From the NCBI RefSeq assembly GCF_000423565.1, contig NZ_AUIF01000047.1, positions 1 through 64,000 of the forward strand: DNA of 64,000 nucleotides, in the 5' to 3' direction. Positions 16,742 to 24,656 of this stretch are shown piece after piece. The notes beneath the pieces are model-generated. The model did not search any database. It had not been told where the DNA came from and worked only from the letters and a program-made list of their open reading frames with translations. Source of the stretch: Runella zeae DSM 19591 (GTDB taxonomy: Bacteria > Bacteroidota > Bacteroidia > Cytophagales > Spirosomataceae). The stretch's first letter is position 1; each line of letters opens with the position of its first letter. The position numbers and the translations under genes are program-made.

Positions 16742-17272
16742 TCAAACGGTTATTCGGGTGACACCCGAAAATGCTGGATTGAGCCAACCCATAGGCACAT
16801 CGGCTACGATACTTCCGTCAGGATCAAGTACCCTACCTTCCGCTCTGCCTTCTTCTTTGAAACCTATTTTTTTGTAAAGTTCAATCGCCTTAGGGTTGCT
16901 TGAACGCGCATGGAGCTCAACCCGTAAAATATCTTTTCGCTCCTGCATAACGTAGTCGAGCAAAGCCGTAAAGACTTTTTTCCCTAGTCCTTTCCCTTGA
17001 AAATCAGGGTGTACACAGATAGTAGTATCTCCCAACATATGTTTAAAACACTCAATCCCCAAAGAATAAGTGTGTACTTCCGCCACAATTTGCCCTTCTT
17101 CTTCGGCCACGATAGAGCAGCCATTGGCCAAACTTTTGGTCAAAAAATTTTGAATATAAACCTCCGTAATTTCGTGTTCTTTGCGAGCAATACCACCCGA
17201 TACCCGGGCAACAGTTTGGTACAAATATTGGATTGAATGAAGGTCGTCTAAGGTAGATTTTCTAATGAGCAT
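16742..17272 (-). CDS. GNAT-family N-acetyltransferase
   Basis: A 176-residue acetyltransferase. The acetyl-CoA binding loop is VHPDFQGKGLGKKVF (Q-x-x-G-x-G), followed by the NPKAIELYKKIGFKEEGR motif that forms the last strands. The acceptor is unknown; the profile is like generic amine or protein acetylases. Its start lies just beyond the degraded tail of the beta-lactamase remnant on the same strand, so it has either recruited or lost upstream sequence. Confidence 0.9.
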   Translation of the reverse strand: MLIRKSTLDDLHSIQYLYQTVARVSGGIARKEHEITEVYIQNFLTKSLANGCSIVAEEEGQIVAEVHTYSLGIECFKHMLGDTTICVHPDFQGKGLGKKVFTALLDYVMQERKDILRVELHARSSNPKAIELYKKIGFKEEGRAEGRVLDPDGSIVADVPMGWLNPAFSGVTRITV

Positions 17273-17311
17273 TAGTAAAAATAGGTAATCAGCAATAGAA
17301 GACTATTGCAT

Positions 17312-17798
17312 TTATTCATAAGTATTAATGACTTTTTGGTTGCCCCATGTCAATATCAATTCTTTTCAAAACCGTGTTGAGGGATTTCAGGCTTACCAAC
17401 CGTATCTTTTTGGGCAAACTGCTGAGTCAAAGTAGATGAATATGACGGTATTCCTCTATTATGAAATACACGACGCCCACCCAAGCAATCTCCATAAAAA
17501 TAATTGATAACCACGCCTTTACCTTCGCTTTGGCTTCGAATTCAATCTATTTAAACAACGCCACCGAAGCCGAATCATTGACGGGCGTGTCAAACACAAT
17601 CGCTTCTCCCTCTTGGATATAAATCATGCCATTCCAAGGCACGTTTCCCCATACGCGCGTAAATAGAAAAGAACGATGAACGTAAATATTTGCACTAATT
17701 GGCTTTACTTCAAGCATAGGCGTTTTGTACACTTGAGCATGTAATTCTACGCCCAACAATACCCCCATAACAATCTTAAATATGCTTTTTATGGTCAT
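17312..17798 (-). pseudogene. decayed subclass B1 metallo-beta-lactamase
   Basis: An 83-codon frame starting at 17798 has a signal peptide (LLGVELHAQ) and the B1 enzyme opening VWGNVPWNGMIY, GEAIVFDTPVND. It stops at a TAG (17547-17549) where the alignment expects Trp, so TGG to TAG is likely. Beyond it the same frame gives IEFEAKAKVK. A frameshift then leads to VVINYFYGDCLGG and FHNRGIPSYSSTLTQQFAQKD, and a second shift gives LTWGNQKVINTYE before a stop at 17312. The zinc motif HxHxD reads Y-F-Y-G-D. The C-terminal third is missing. It is clearly non-functional. Confidence 0.8.
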
Positions 17799-17818
17799 TC
17801 CCGAAAAATCAATCTTCG

Positions 17819-18922
17819 CTATTTTAAATTTTTTCGACGATTTCGTTGAAAATCTTCCAACACAAATCCGCCCAAGCCTTGCAAGTTACTATAATAAGCC
17901 CGACCATTGTTAACTCTCGTAAATTCCTGTACAAACTGCTTTAAGTAAGGGTCAGAGGCAATCATAAAGGTCGTGATTGGAATCTCTAAGCGACGACACT
18001 GCGCTGCAAGCGTAAGGGTTTTACTGACGATTTTTCGATCAAGCCCAAAACTATTTTTATAATATCTAAGGCCTTCTTTTAGACAGGTAGGTTTGCCGTC
18101 GGTAATCATAAAAATCTGCTTATTTTTTGTCTTACGACGACGTAGCAAGTCCATCGCCAACTCCAGACCCGCCACGGTATTGGTATGATAAGGCCCTACT
18201 TCCAGATAGGGTAAATCTTTGAGTTGAATCTGCCAAGCATCATTTCCAAACACAATAATGTCTAGCGTATCTTTTGGGTATTTGGTTTTGATCAGCTCTG
18301 CCATGGCCAACGCCACCTTTTTGGCAGGGGTGATACGGTCTTCTCCATACAAAATCATCGAATGGCTCACATCAATCATTAAGACGGTAGAGGTGTTGGT
18401 TTTTTGCTCTTTTTCTACAACTTCTAAATCTTTTTCTAGCAAAAAAAAGTCTCCAATACCATGATTGATTTGGGCATTTTTGATGGATTCGGTCATCGAA
18501 ATTTGCTCAAGCGTATCTCCAAACTGAAAATCACGCACATCACTACTGAGTTCATCGCCTGTACCCGTATAAGGCGTGTGGTGATTTCCGCCCGCTTTGG
18601 AGCGTTTGAGTTTACCAAAAATCTCTTCTAAAGCACTCCGCCGAATACTTCGTTCGCTTTTGGGAGTCATCACCACTTTTCCTTCTTCGTTTTCTTCGGT
18701 GATATAGCCCTTACGTTTTAAGTCTTCAAAGAAATCGCCAATCCCATATTGGTCATTGGTCAAATTATACTGCCGATCCAATTGACTCATCCACGCCATC
18801 GCTTGCGACACATCGCCCGAAGTCATCAGCAATAGCTGCTGAAAAATATTCAACAATTCGTCAAATTTACTTTTGCCGCTTTGTTGGGTAGGTTTAAATT
18901 CTGAAAAACGATGACCTAACAT
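17819..18922 (-). CDS. VWA-domain protein
   Basis: A 367-residue soluble protein. The N-terminal half is helical and charged (about 15-105). The von Willebrand A domain (about 175-350) has an intact MIDAS: D184-V-S186-H-S188, a Thr in NTVAGLEL, and MITDGKP. Such proteins often work with a MoxR-type AAA ATPase, but none is adjacent. The start of the dead beta-lactamase lies 20 bases downstream, so the two may once have been cotranscribed. The biological role is unknown. Confidence 0.85.
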   Translation of the reverse strand: MLGHRFSEFKPTQQSGKSKFDELLNIFQQLLLMTSGDVSQAMAWMSQLDRQYNLTNDQYGIGDFFEDLKRKGYITEENEEGKVVMTPKSERSIRRSALEEIFGKLKRSKAGGNHHTPYTGTGDELSSDVRDFQFGDTLEQISMTESIKNAQINHGIGDFFLLEKDLEVVEKEQKTNTSTVLMIDVSHSMILYGEDRITPAKKVALAMAELIKTKYPKDTLDIIVFGNDAWQIQLKDLPYLEVGPYHTNTVAGLELAMDLLRRRKTKNKQIFMITDGKPTCLKEGLRYYKNSFGLDRKIVSKTLTLAAQCRRLEIPITTFMIASDPYLKQFVQEFTRVNNGRAYYSNLQGLGGFVLEDFQRNRRKNLK

Positions 18923-19064
18923 AATAATATAGGGGATTAAGACCGATTGATAATATTCCTTCTCTTCGTCAACACAGAAATATGCACTTAAGTTTGAACA
19001 AATACCTTCAAATTAAAACCTTATTTCTGGCGTATTATTTTGATTTGGTACAAAATAATATAGC

Positions 19065-19071
19065 TACTTTG
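19065..19071 (+). promoter_or_regulatory. candidate -7 box of the methyltransferase gene
   Basis: TACTTTG lies 37 bases before the ATG at 19109, with TTTG at 19044-19047 upstream. The 17-base spacing is shorter than usual. Confidence 0.35.
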
Positions 19072-19108
19072 CCTAAATTTGTTTGAAAGTGACCATATCG
19101 TATTTTAC

Positions 19109-19843
19109 ATGAATCAATCCGAAATCTCTTCTAACTTAAAGAGTGTGTACGATCAGCAGTATGCTCAAGCCGACACACGCTGGCGCGATATAGGCGCTCG
19201 CCAAAAAGCCGAAAACATTATCAAGTTATGCAAAAAGTACAACTTTGACAAACTCCTCGACGTAGGAGCAGGCGATGGCGCAGTGCTCAAAGAATTGGAC
19301 AAGCATCATTTTGTGAAAGAGCTATCTGCCGTCGAAATCTCCAATAGTGGTATCGAAAAAATCAACTCACGGCAGCTCGCTTCTCTAAAAGAAGTAAAGC
19401 TATTTGATGGATATTCAATCCCTTATGCTGACAAAACCTTTCCGCTAGCGACCTGCTCACACGTGATAGAGCATGTGGAGCATCCACGGATTTTACTAAG
19501 GGAGATTGCTCGCGTTTCTACGTACCAGTTTTTTGAAATCCCGATTGATTTTAGCTTGTTTGTAGACCAAAAAATCGAACATTTTTTGTCTTACGGGCAT
19601 ATCAATATTTATACCCCCGCTTTATTTAAGTTTCTGTTAAAGTCAGAAGGTTTTGAGATTTTAGACGAATCTTTCATGTTTTTGAGTGATGAAGTAGTGG
19701 ATTTTATGATGAAAGATTGGAAACAACGGCTCATCTACAAGACCAAAGTTTTTTTCCTAAAAAACTCTTCCCTTAGACGTGTCAAACCCAACGCTTACGC
19801 AGTTTTGTGCAGACACCAGGGGCATGACATTAAAATTTTCTAA
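19109..19843 (+). CDS. class I SAM-dependent methyltransferase
   Basis: A 244-residue methyltransferase. Motif I LLDVGAGDGAVL binds SAM, the acidic end of strand 2 is AVEIS, and SHVIEHVEHP is the motif-IV/V segment typical of UbiE/Methyltransf_11 enzymes. The IEHFLSYGHINIYTPALFKFLL stretch near 165-185 is common in glycan- or methyltransferase-tailoring proteins. The substrate is unknown. The ATG at 19109 is preferred over a TTG at 19079 because the latter would overlap the promoter. Confidence 0.88.
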   Translation: MNQSEISSNLKSVYDQQYAQADTRWRDIGARQKAENIIKLCKKYNFDKLLDVGAGDGAVLKELDKHHFVKELSAVEISNSGIEKINSRQLASLKEVKLFDGYSIPYADKTFPLATCSHVIEHVEHPRILLREIARVSTYQFFEIPIDFSLFVDQKIEHFLSYGHINIYTPALFKFLLKSEGFEILDESFMFLSDEVVDFMMKDWKQRLIYKTKVFFLKNSSLRRVKPNAYAVLCRHQGHDIKIF

Positions 19844-19851
19844 CTACAAAA

Positions 19852-19878
19852 AAGGCAGAATCGGACCGATTCTGCCTT
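19852..19878. terminator. bidirectional terminator
   Basis: AAGGCAGAATCGG at 19852-19864 and CCGATTCTGCCTT at 19866-19878 are perfect complementary arms around one base, flanked by A-rich sequence on the left. It lies between convergent stops and can serve both strands. Confidence 0.75.
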
Positions 19879-19898
19879 CCTAAAAAACTTCTGACTGA

Positions 19899-20333
19899 TT
19901 AGGCTTTTGAGTTTTCGCCGCAAAACTCTTCAAACGCCATCACTAAGTGCTCAGCAATCATTTTGGCATTGCGCCCCTCAATGTGGTGACGCTCAATGAA
20001 ATGAACCAGCTCATCGTCCTTAAAAATCGCAATGGAAGGCGAAGAAGGAGGATAAGGCAACAAATACTCGCGCATTTTGGCAGTAGCTTCTTGGTCTACG
20101 CCCGCAAATACAGTTACGAGGTTGTCAGGTTTTAAGTCACTGAAAGCCAAAGCCGCTTTTACACCCGGACGGCAAGCACCAGCGGCACAGCCACAAACCG
20201 AATTTACAACCACCAAAGAAGTACCTTTGGCGTTGGCCATAAAATCGTCCACTTCGGTGCCAGTTGTCAGTTGTTGAAATCCTACGCTCGTCAGATCTTC
20301 TTTCATCGGAGCTACTAAATGAGGAGGATACAT
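19899..20333 (-). CDS. BrxA/BrxB-family bacilliredoxin
   Basis: A 144-residue thioredoxin-fold protein of the YphP/YqiW family. The active site is C47-G-C49 in VNSVCGCAAG, preceded by the MYPPHLVAPMKEDL opening that is strongly conserved in the family. Bacilliredoxins remove bacillithiol or related low-molecular-weight thiols from oxidised proteins. It ends the suf gene series and is separated from sufT by 104 bases holding a strong hairpin. Linkage to Fe-S assembly genes is common in Bacteroidota. Confidence 0.93.
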   Translation of the reverse strand: MYPPHLVAPMKEDLTSVGFQQLTTGTEVDDFMANAKGTSLVVVNSVCGCAAGACRPGVKAALAFSDLKPDNLVTVFAGVDQEATAKMREYLLPYPPSSPSIAIFKDDELVHFIERHHIEGRNAKMIAEHLVMAFEEFCGENSKA

Positions 20334-20378
20334 ATGTTTATTTAATTTGAAAATTTGAAAATTAAAAGGTCTAATTTG

Positions 20379-20414
20379 GTCATTTGAGAATGAATAGAAT
20401 CATTTTCAAATGAC
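20379..20414. promoter_or_regulatory. intercistronic hairpin between sufT and the bacilliredoxin gene
   Basis: The arms at 20379-20393 and 20400-20414 pair over 15 positions (one G-T wobble) around a six-base loop ATAGAA. No T run follows on the minus strand. It could act in partial termination, mRNA processing or as an operator. Confidence 0.45.
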
Positions 20415-20437
20415 TGAATTTACTCATTTTTACATTA

Positions 20438-20752
20438 TTACATAAAACCAAGTTCTAGTTTGGCTTCGTCGCTCATCATATCTTGTGAGTACGGAGGATC
20501 CCAAGTAAGCTCTACACTCACATCGTTTACGCCTTCTACTTCCCTGATTTTTTGTTCAATCTCACTCGGAATCGTCCCCGCCGAAGGGCAAGAGGGAGAA
20601 GTGAGCGTCATTTCTACGTAGACGTTATTGACAGGAAAGATTTTTAAGTCATAAATTAGCCCCAACTCCCATACATCCACGGGAATCTCAGGGTCATAGA
20701 CTTGCTTTATTGCTTTTATGACTTCTTCTTTTAATTCTGCTTCTTCGGTCAT
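20438..20752 (-). CDS. sufT: SufT-like MIP18/DUF59 Fe-S assembly protein
   Basis: A 104-residue DUF59 protein. It shows YDPEIPVDVWELGLIYD, the conserved MTLTSPSCPSAGTIP with the reactive Cys, and WDPPYSQDMMS near the C-terminus. The family helps mature or deliver Fe-S clusters. It follows sufE by 11 bases on the same strand and is certainly part of that operon. Confidence 0.93.
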   Translation of the reverse strand: MTEEAELKEEVIKAIKQVYDPEIPVDVWELGLIYDLKIFPVNNVYVEMTLTSPSCPSAGTIPSEIEQKIREVEGVNDVSVELTWDPPYSQDMMSDEAKLELGFM

Positions 20753-20763
20753 TGTATGGTTGA

Positions 20764-21189
20764 TTAGTTGGGTACGATTTGACTTTGGGCAAACTCTTTC
20801 ATCCGCGCAATCATAGAGGCCAATCCTCCCGCCCGACGCGAAGTGATGATATTACTCATCCCTATTTTTTCGATGAAATAGAGTTGGGCAGCCGCAATAT
20901 CCTCGGGTTTTTCGTCCGAAAGAACCTTAATTAAGAGACTCACCAGTCCTTTACTGATTTGGGCTGTTGGTTCGCTATCTGCCTCAAAATGAACGAGATT
21001 ATCACGTATTTCGCAATGTAGCCACACCTTCGACTGACACCCCCGAATCAAGTTGTCGTCGGTCTTGTAAGCTTCATCAATAGGAGGCAATTTTTTACCT
21101 AAGTCAATGATATATTGTGTTTTGTCTAACTGTTCGTCAAACAAATCAAAATCTTCGATTAGCTCGTCTTGTTTTTCGTTGATTGTCAT
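20764..21189 (-). CDS. sufE: SufE cysteine desulfuration protein
   Basis: A 141-residue SufE. The sulfur-accepting C51 lies in RGCQSKVWL, and the C-terminal helix carries SRRAGGLASMIARMK. It accepts persulfide from SufS and passes it to the scaffold. The gene is 13 bases from sufT. It is separated from sufS by an inserted toxin-antitoxin pair, whereas these partners are normally adjacent. The sufBCD scaffold genes are not in this window. Confidence 0.95.
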   Translation of the reverse strand: MTINEKQDELIEDFDLFDEQLDKTQYIIDLGKKLPPIDEAYKTDDNLIRGCQSKVWLHCEIRDNLVHFEADSEPTAQISKGLVSLLIKVLSDEKPEDIAAAQLYFIEKIGMSNIITSRRAGGLASMIARMKEFAQSQIVPN

Positions 21190-21202
21190 ATTTTCTTAAA
21201 TC

Positions 21203-21478
21203 CTATTTAAGGCTTGAATGCCGAATAGCCAAAACCAGTATATCTTCCTCAGAGACGGCATAAGTCACATTATATTTACCAACTAAAATTTCTCTCAAAG
21301 ATTTCATCTGCATTTTTGCTACTATCTTACCAAGGTGAGGAAATTTTTCTAGCAATTCCATCTGATGAAAAAAATCGTCGGTCCAGTCCTTGGCATAAGC
21401 ATCTGAATATTCTGATAACTCAAAAAAAATATTTTCTAAGTCTTCTCGGGCTTCTTTAGTCAAACGTGCTTTTGCCAT
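21203..21478 (-). CDS. ParE/RelE-superfamily toxin
   Basis: A 91-residue protein with the ParE fold signature: LTKEAREDLENIFFELSEYS, then LLEKFPHLGKIV and the C-terminal REILVGKYNVTYAVSEEDILVLAIRHS strands. Its start overlaps the end of the antitoxin gene by 19 bases, which implies coupled translation. ParE toxins poison gyrase and RelE toxins cleave mRNA; the alignment is closer to ParE. It sits inside the suf operon. Confidence 0.88.
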   Translation of the reverse strand: MAKARLTKEAREDLENIFFELSEYSDAYAKDWTDDFFHQMELLEKFPHLGKIVAKMQMKSLREILVGKYNVTYAVSEEDILVLAIRHSSLK

Positions 21479-21648
21479 GAGTGAACCATTTTCTTCATCT
21501 CCTCTAATGAATATGTTTCGCCAGCGTTAGCTTGTTCTAAAGACCTTTCTATTTTTTTTAGAAAAATAATATTCTCAATGATATCGTCAGCCGTCGCATC
21601 TTCGGGCAGCGACTGAATGGATTCCAATATTTGAGCCTTTGTAATCAT
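21460..21648 (-). CDS. antitoxin of the ParE-type module
   Basis: A 62-residue acidic protein that matches the small antitoxins found upstream of ParE genes: AQILESIQSLPEDATADDIIENI forms helices, followed by a Y-S-L-E-E-M segment and a C-terminal toxin-wrapping helix. The ATG at 21648 lies 8 bases after the sufS stop; a TTG at 21660 would overlap sufS. No DNA-binding motif is certain. Position and overlap with the toxin gene make the call firm. Confidence 0.8.
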   Translation of the reverse strand: MITKAQILESIQSLPEDATADDIIENIIFLKKIERSLEQANAGETYSLEEMKKMVHSWQKHV

Positions 21649-21656
21649 AGATTTTA

Positions 21657-22874
21657 TCAACTTAACATTTTTTTGACTCGTTCTAAGCCTACCACCAATT
21701 TATCAATCTCTTCTTTGGTGTTATAAACCGCAAAAGAGGCCCGAGAAGTTCCGACGATGCCGAGGCGTTGCATCAAAGGCTGTGTACAGTGATGCCCCGT
21801 CCGCACCGCAATCCCTTGCTGGTCCAGAATCACCCCAATATCTTCTGGATGTATGCCTTCCATTACAAACGAAATCACGCTTACTTTTTCTTTGGCAGTA
21901 CCCACCAAACGCAACCCTTCTATACTACTAAGGGCCTCAGTACCATACACTAACAGCTCATGTTCATAGGCTGCTATTTGCTCTTTTCCAAGAGTTTCGA
22001 CATATTCTAGTGCATTATGGGCTGCTACCACATCGGCGATATTGGGCGTACCTGCTTCAAATTTATAAGGCAAATCATTGTAAGTAGTTTTGGCAAAAGT
22101 CACTTCTTTAATCATTTCTCCTCCCCCCCGGTACGGCGGCATCGCATCCAAAACTTCTTTTTTACCATACAAAACGCCCATGCCCGTAGGGCCATAGAGT
22201 TTGTGCAACGAAAACACGTAGAAATCACAATCAAGTGCTTGTACATCTATTGTAATGTGAGAGCTTGCTTGTGCCCCATCAATAAGCACCTTGGCTCCTA
22301 CAGCATGTGCTTTTTCGATGATTTCAGCAACAGGATTGATGGTTCCGAGGGCGTTAGAAACATGCACCACCGATACGAGTTTGGTTTTTTCGGACAACAT
22401 CCCTTCAAATTCATCCATCAATAGCTCCCCTGCATCATTGATAGGAATCACACGTAGCACACACCCTTTCTCCTCACAGAGCATTTGCCACGGAACGATA
22501 TTTGAATGGTGCTCCATGGTACTAATAATAATTTCATCACCTTCTTTCAAAAACTTACGTCCATAGCTCTGCGCCACGAGATTGATGCCATCGGTAGTAC
22601 CGTAGGTAAAGATAATCTCTTCTACCCGAGCGGCATTCATGAAGCTTTGGATTTTAAAACGAGAAGCTTCAAAAGCAGAAGTGGCTTTTTCGGCCAATGA
22701 ATGAATCCCCCGGTGAATATTGGCATTGTAATGCTCATAATAACGTGCCAAAGCATTCAGTACAGGCAGGGGCTTTTGGGTAGTGGCGGCGTTGTCGAAG
22801 TAAACCAATGGTTTGCCATTGACCACCTCCCCTAAAATAGGAAAATCTTGACGGATTTTTTGAATATCAAGCAC
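21657..22874 (-). CDS. sufS: SufS cysteine desulfurase
   Basis: A 405-residue group II cysteine desulfurase. It has the N-terminal YFDNAATTQKP, PLP-contacting EHHSNIVPWQ, the Schiff-base Lys in FSLHKLYGPTG and the active Cys in RTGHHCTQPLM. It mobilises sulfur from cysteine for Fe-S assembly. It heads a minus-strand operon that continues through the toxin-antitoxin pair to sufE and sufT. Confidence 0.96.
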   Translation of the reverse strand: MLDIQKIRQDFPILGEVVNGKPLVYFDNAATTQKPLPVLNALARYYEHYNANIHRGIHSLAEKATSAFEASRFKIQSFMNAARVEEIIFTYGTTDGINLVAQSYGRKFLKEGDEIIISTMEHHSNIVPWQMLCEEKGCVLRVIPINDAGELLMDEFEGMLSEKTKLVSVVHVSNALGTINPVAEIIEKAHAVGAKVLIDGAQASSHITIDVQALDCDFYVFSLHKLYGPTGMGVLYGKKEVLDAMPPYRGGGEMIKEVTFAKTTYNDLPYKFEAGTPNIADVVAAHNALEYVETLGKEQIAAYEHELLVYGTEALSSIEGLRLVGTAKEKVSVISFVMEGIHPEDIGVILDQQGIAVRTGHHCTQPLMQRLGIVGTSRASFAVYNTKEEIDKLVVGLERVKKMLS

Positions 22875-22958
22875 AGAGAAATACGTTATTCGTGATACTT
22901 AAATTGCGAACAGCCTTTAACAAAAAGAAGTATTTGAAAAGGCTACTAAAACAACAAA

Positions 22959-22966
22959 CAAATTTA
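22959..22966 (-). promoter_or_regulatory. candidate -7 box of the suf operon
   Basis: The minus strand reads TAAATTTG, an exact TAnnTTTG, 85 bases upstream of the sufS ATG. The -33 region (ATTTAG near 22985-22990) is weak. Confidence 0.4.
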
Positions 22967-23081
22967 GTGTTGAGTTTTATAATGTCTAAATAAAAACCCA
23001 TCCGTTGGTATAAAAGTCATTTTTTATGTGACTTAAAAGCATTTCATTTGTCTCATCTTTAAACTAAAACCAACAATTGCC

Positions 23082-23384
23082 ATGGTCAATGCCAAACACT
23101 TAGCTACTTTTATCCTCGGCGCAGCGGCTGGAGTAGCCTTACACAAATATTTGCAGACTGAAGAGGGGGAAAAGATGTTTGAAGATCTCAAAACCAAAGC
23201 CAACGACCTCAAATCAGAAGCAGAAGGTGCAATCGACAAAATGCCCGAATACTTTGAACAGCTCAAAACCCAAGGCTCAGATGCCCTCAAAAAATATACG
23301 CCCGAAGCCGAAAAAATGCTACAGGATTTGCTGGATAGCCTACAAGGAAAAGGAAACACCCCTTCGGCAACCGTCGAAAAATAA
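23082..23384 (+). CDS. YtxH-like small protein
   Basis: A 100-residue protein with one N-terminal hydrophobic segment (HLATFILGAAAGVALHKYL), then an amphipathic, Lys/Glu-rich helix. This is the pattern of YtxH/gas-vesicle-like general-stress proteins. It is probably membrane-anchored. The function is unknown; it may bind envelope or cytoskeletal components. It is divergent from sufS and convergent with rplI. Confidence 0.75.
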   Translation: MVNAKHLATFILGAAAGVALHKYLQTEEGEKMFEDLKTKANDLKSEAEGAIDKMPEYFEQLKTQGSDALKKYTPEAEKMLQDLLDSLQGKGNTPSATVEK

Positions 23385-23396
23385 TCATGTAAATGC

Positions 23397-23426
23397 AAAA
23401 AGGTGCGCTTTTAGGCGCACCTTTTT
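23397..23426. terminator. bidirectional terminator
   Basis: AAAAAGGTGCGC at 23397-23408 and GCGCACCTTTTT at 23415-23426 are perfect arms with a six-base loop. A and T runs on both sides allow termination of both the YtxH gene and the ribosomal operon. Confidence 0.92.
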
Positions 23427-23448
23427 ATATTGTACAACTAGTAACTTA

Positions 23449-23892
23449 TTATTCTTCTCCTACTACGCTTACGTTCAAAGAGTGTTTCACTTCTTTGTGT
23501 AAGTCGAGGATTGCTTTATAAGTGCCTACTGTTTTTACGTCTTCAATCGTAATTTTCTTACGATCCACGTCAAAACCTTTTACTTTAAGTGCATCCGAAA
23601 TCTGAGTGTTGGTCACTCGTCCAAAGATTTTGCCACTGTCACCTACTTTAGCTACTAGTTGGATAGTAATATCTCCAATGCTAGCCGCCAAATCTTCAGC
23701 GTCTTTTTTGATTTTTTCGGCCTTGTGAGAAGCTTGCTTCAAGTTTTCGGCCAATTGTTTCTTGTTTGATTCTGTCGCCATTACCGCGAAGCCCTGCGGA
23801 ATAAGATAGTTGCGACCATAGCCAGCTTTTACATCTACAACGTCGTTTTTGTAACCAAGCCCGGCAATATCAGTTCTTAAAATAACTTGCAT
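23449..23892 (-). CDS. rplI: 50S ribosomal protein bL9
   Basis: A 147-residue bL9. The N-terminal globular domain shows MQVILRTDIAGLGYKNDVVDVKAGYGRNYLIP. A long connecting helix rich in Lys/Glu and the C-terminal domain (SGKIFGRVTNTQI) follow. It binds 23S rRNA near the L1 stalk. It is the last gene of the rpsF-rpsR-rplI operon, the usual order. Confidence 0.98.
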   Translation of the reverse strand: MQVILRTDIAGLGYKNDVVDVKAGYGRNYLIPQGFAVMATESNKKQLAENLKQASHKAEKIKKDAEDLAASIGDITIQLVAKVGDSGKIFGRVTNTQISDALKVKGFDVDRKKITIEDVKTVGTYKAILDLHKEVKHSLNVSVVGEE

Positions 23893-23914
23893 CGTCAGTT
23901 TTCTCCTTCCGTTT

Positions 23915-24166
23915 TTACTTTAATTGATCAGCTACGTACGGTAATAATCCTAAGTGGCGCGCACGTTTGATCGCCTGCGACACTTTGCGTTGATACTTCA
24001 ATGAAGTACCAGTAAGACGGCGAGGTAAAATTTTACCTTGCTCGTTGATTAACTTCAATAAGAAGTTAGGATCTTTGTAATCAATAAACTTAATACCAGC
24101 TTTTTTGAAGCGGCAGTATTTTTTGCGGTTTTGATTACGCTCGATGGGTTCGTTTACTAATGTCAT
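23915..24166 (-). CDS. rpsR: 30S ribosomal protein bS18
   Basis: An 83-residue bS18 with the conserved core [28 protein letters not shown] and [19 protein letters not shown]. It forms a heterodimer with bS6 on the small subunit platform. The gene lies 4 bases after rpsF. Confidence 0.98.
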   Translation of the reverse strand: MTLVNEPIERNQNRKKYCRFKKAGIKFIDYKDPNFLLKLINEQGKILPRRLTGTSLKYQRKVSQAIKRARHLGLLPYVADQLK

Positions 24167-24170
24167 TGTC

Positions 24171-24539
24171 TTAGCCCTCCTTAGATGTTTCGGTTTGTTT
24201 TTTTCCTACAAGTCCTCCGCGTCTGCGTTCTGCATACGCTACATGATGCTTATCCATAGCGACAGTCAAGTAGCGCATCACGCGCTCATCACGGCGAAAC
24301 TCTGTCTCAATCACTTGAATAAGTGAAGGTTCAGATTTAAACTCGAAGAGTTGATAAAAACCTGTGTTTTTGTTTTGGATAGGATAAGCCAATTTTTTTA
24401 GGCCCCAATTGTCCTCGTGTACTAGTTCCGCACCGTTGTCGGTAAGGATTTTGCGAAACTTCTCGACGGTGTCCTTCATCTGTTGATCAGATAAAACGGG
24501 AGTTAAAATGAACACCATCTCATACTGTTTTGTAAACAT
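24171..24539 (-). CDS. rpsF: 30S ribosomal protein bS6
   Basis: A 122-residue bS6: [12 protein letters not shown] at the start, [19 protein letters not shown] in the middle and VMRYLTVAM near the end. A basic C-terminal extension ([13 protein letters not shown]) follows. It starts the ribosomal operon behind a well-formed promoter, with a 5' leader of about 45 bases. Confidence 0.98.
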   Translation of the reverse strand: MFTKQYEMVFILTPVLSDQQMKDTVEKFRKILTDNGAELVHEDNWGLKKLAYPIQNKNTGFYQLFEFKSEPSLIQVIETEFRRDERVMRYLTVAMDKHHVAYAERRRGGLVGKKQTETSKEG

Positions 24540-24590
24540 ACTGAGAATTGTTAAACGTTTATAAAAATGAACTCATTGTAAATGAGGGCG

Positions 24591-24622
24591 CAAAGGTAGC
24601 GTTTTTTAAAATTCTAGCCAAA
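24591..24622 (-). promoter_or_regulatory. promoter of rpsF-rpsR-rplI
   Basis: On the minus strand TTTG (24619-24622) and TACCTTTG (24591-24598) are separated by exactly 20 bases, a full match to the Bacteroidota housekeeping promoter. A short dyad CTCATT/AATGAG at 24572-24586 lies at the likely transcript start. Confidence 0.78.
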
Positions 24623-24656
24623 ATTATTGGTGTTATTTTCTAAAAACCACTTATTA

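Noticed and set aside
20438-22874. Complete sufBCDSE operon
   Set aside because: sufB, sufC and sufD are not present; upstream of sufS lies a divergent YtxH-like gene.
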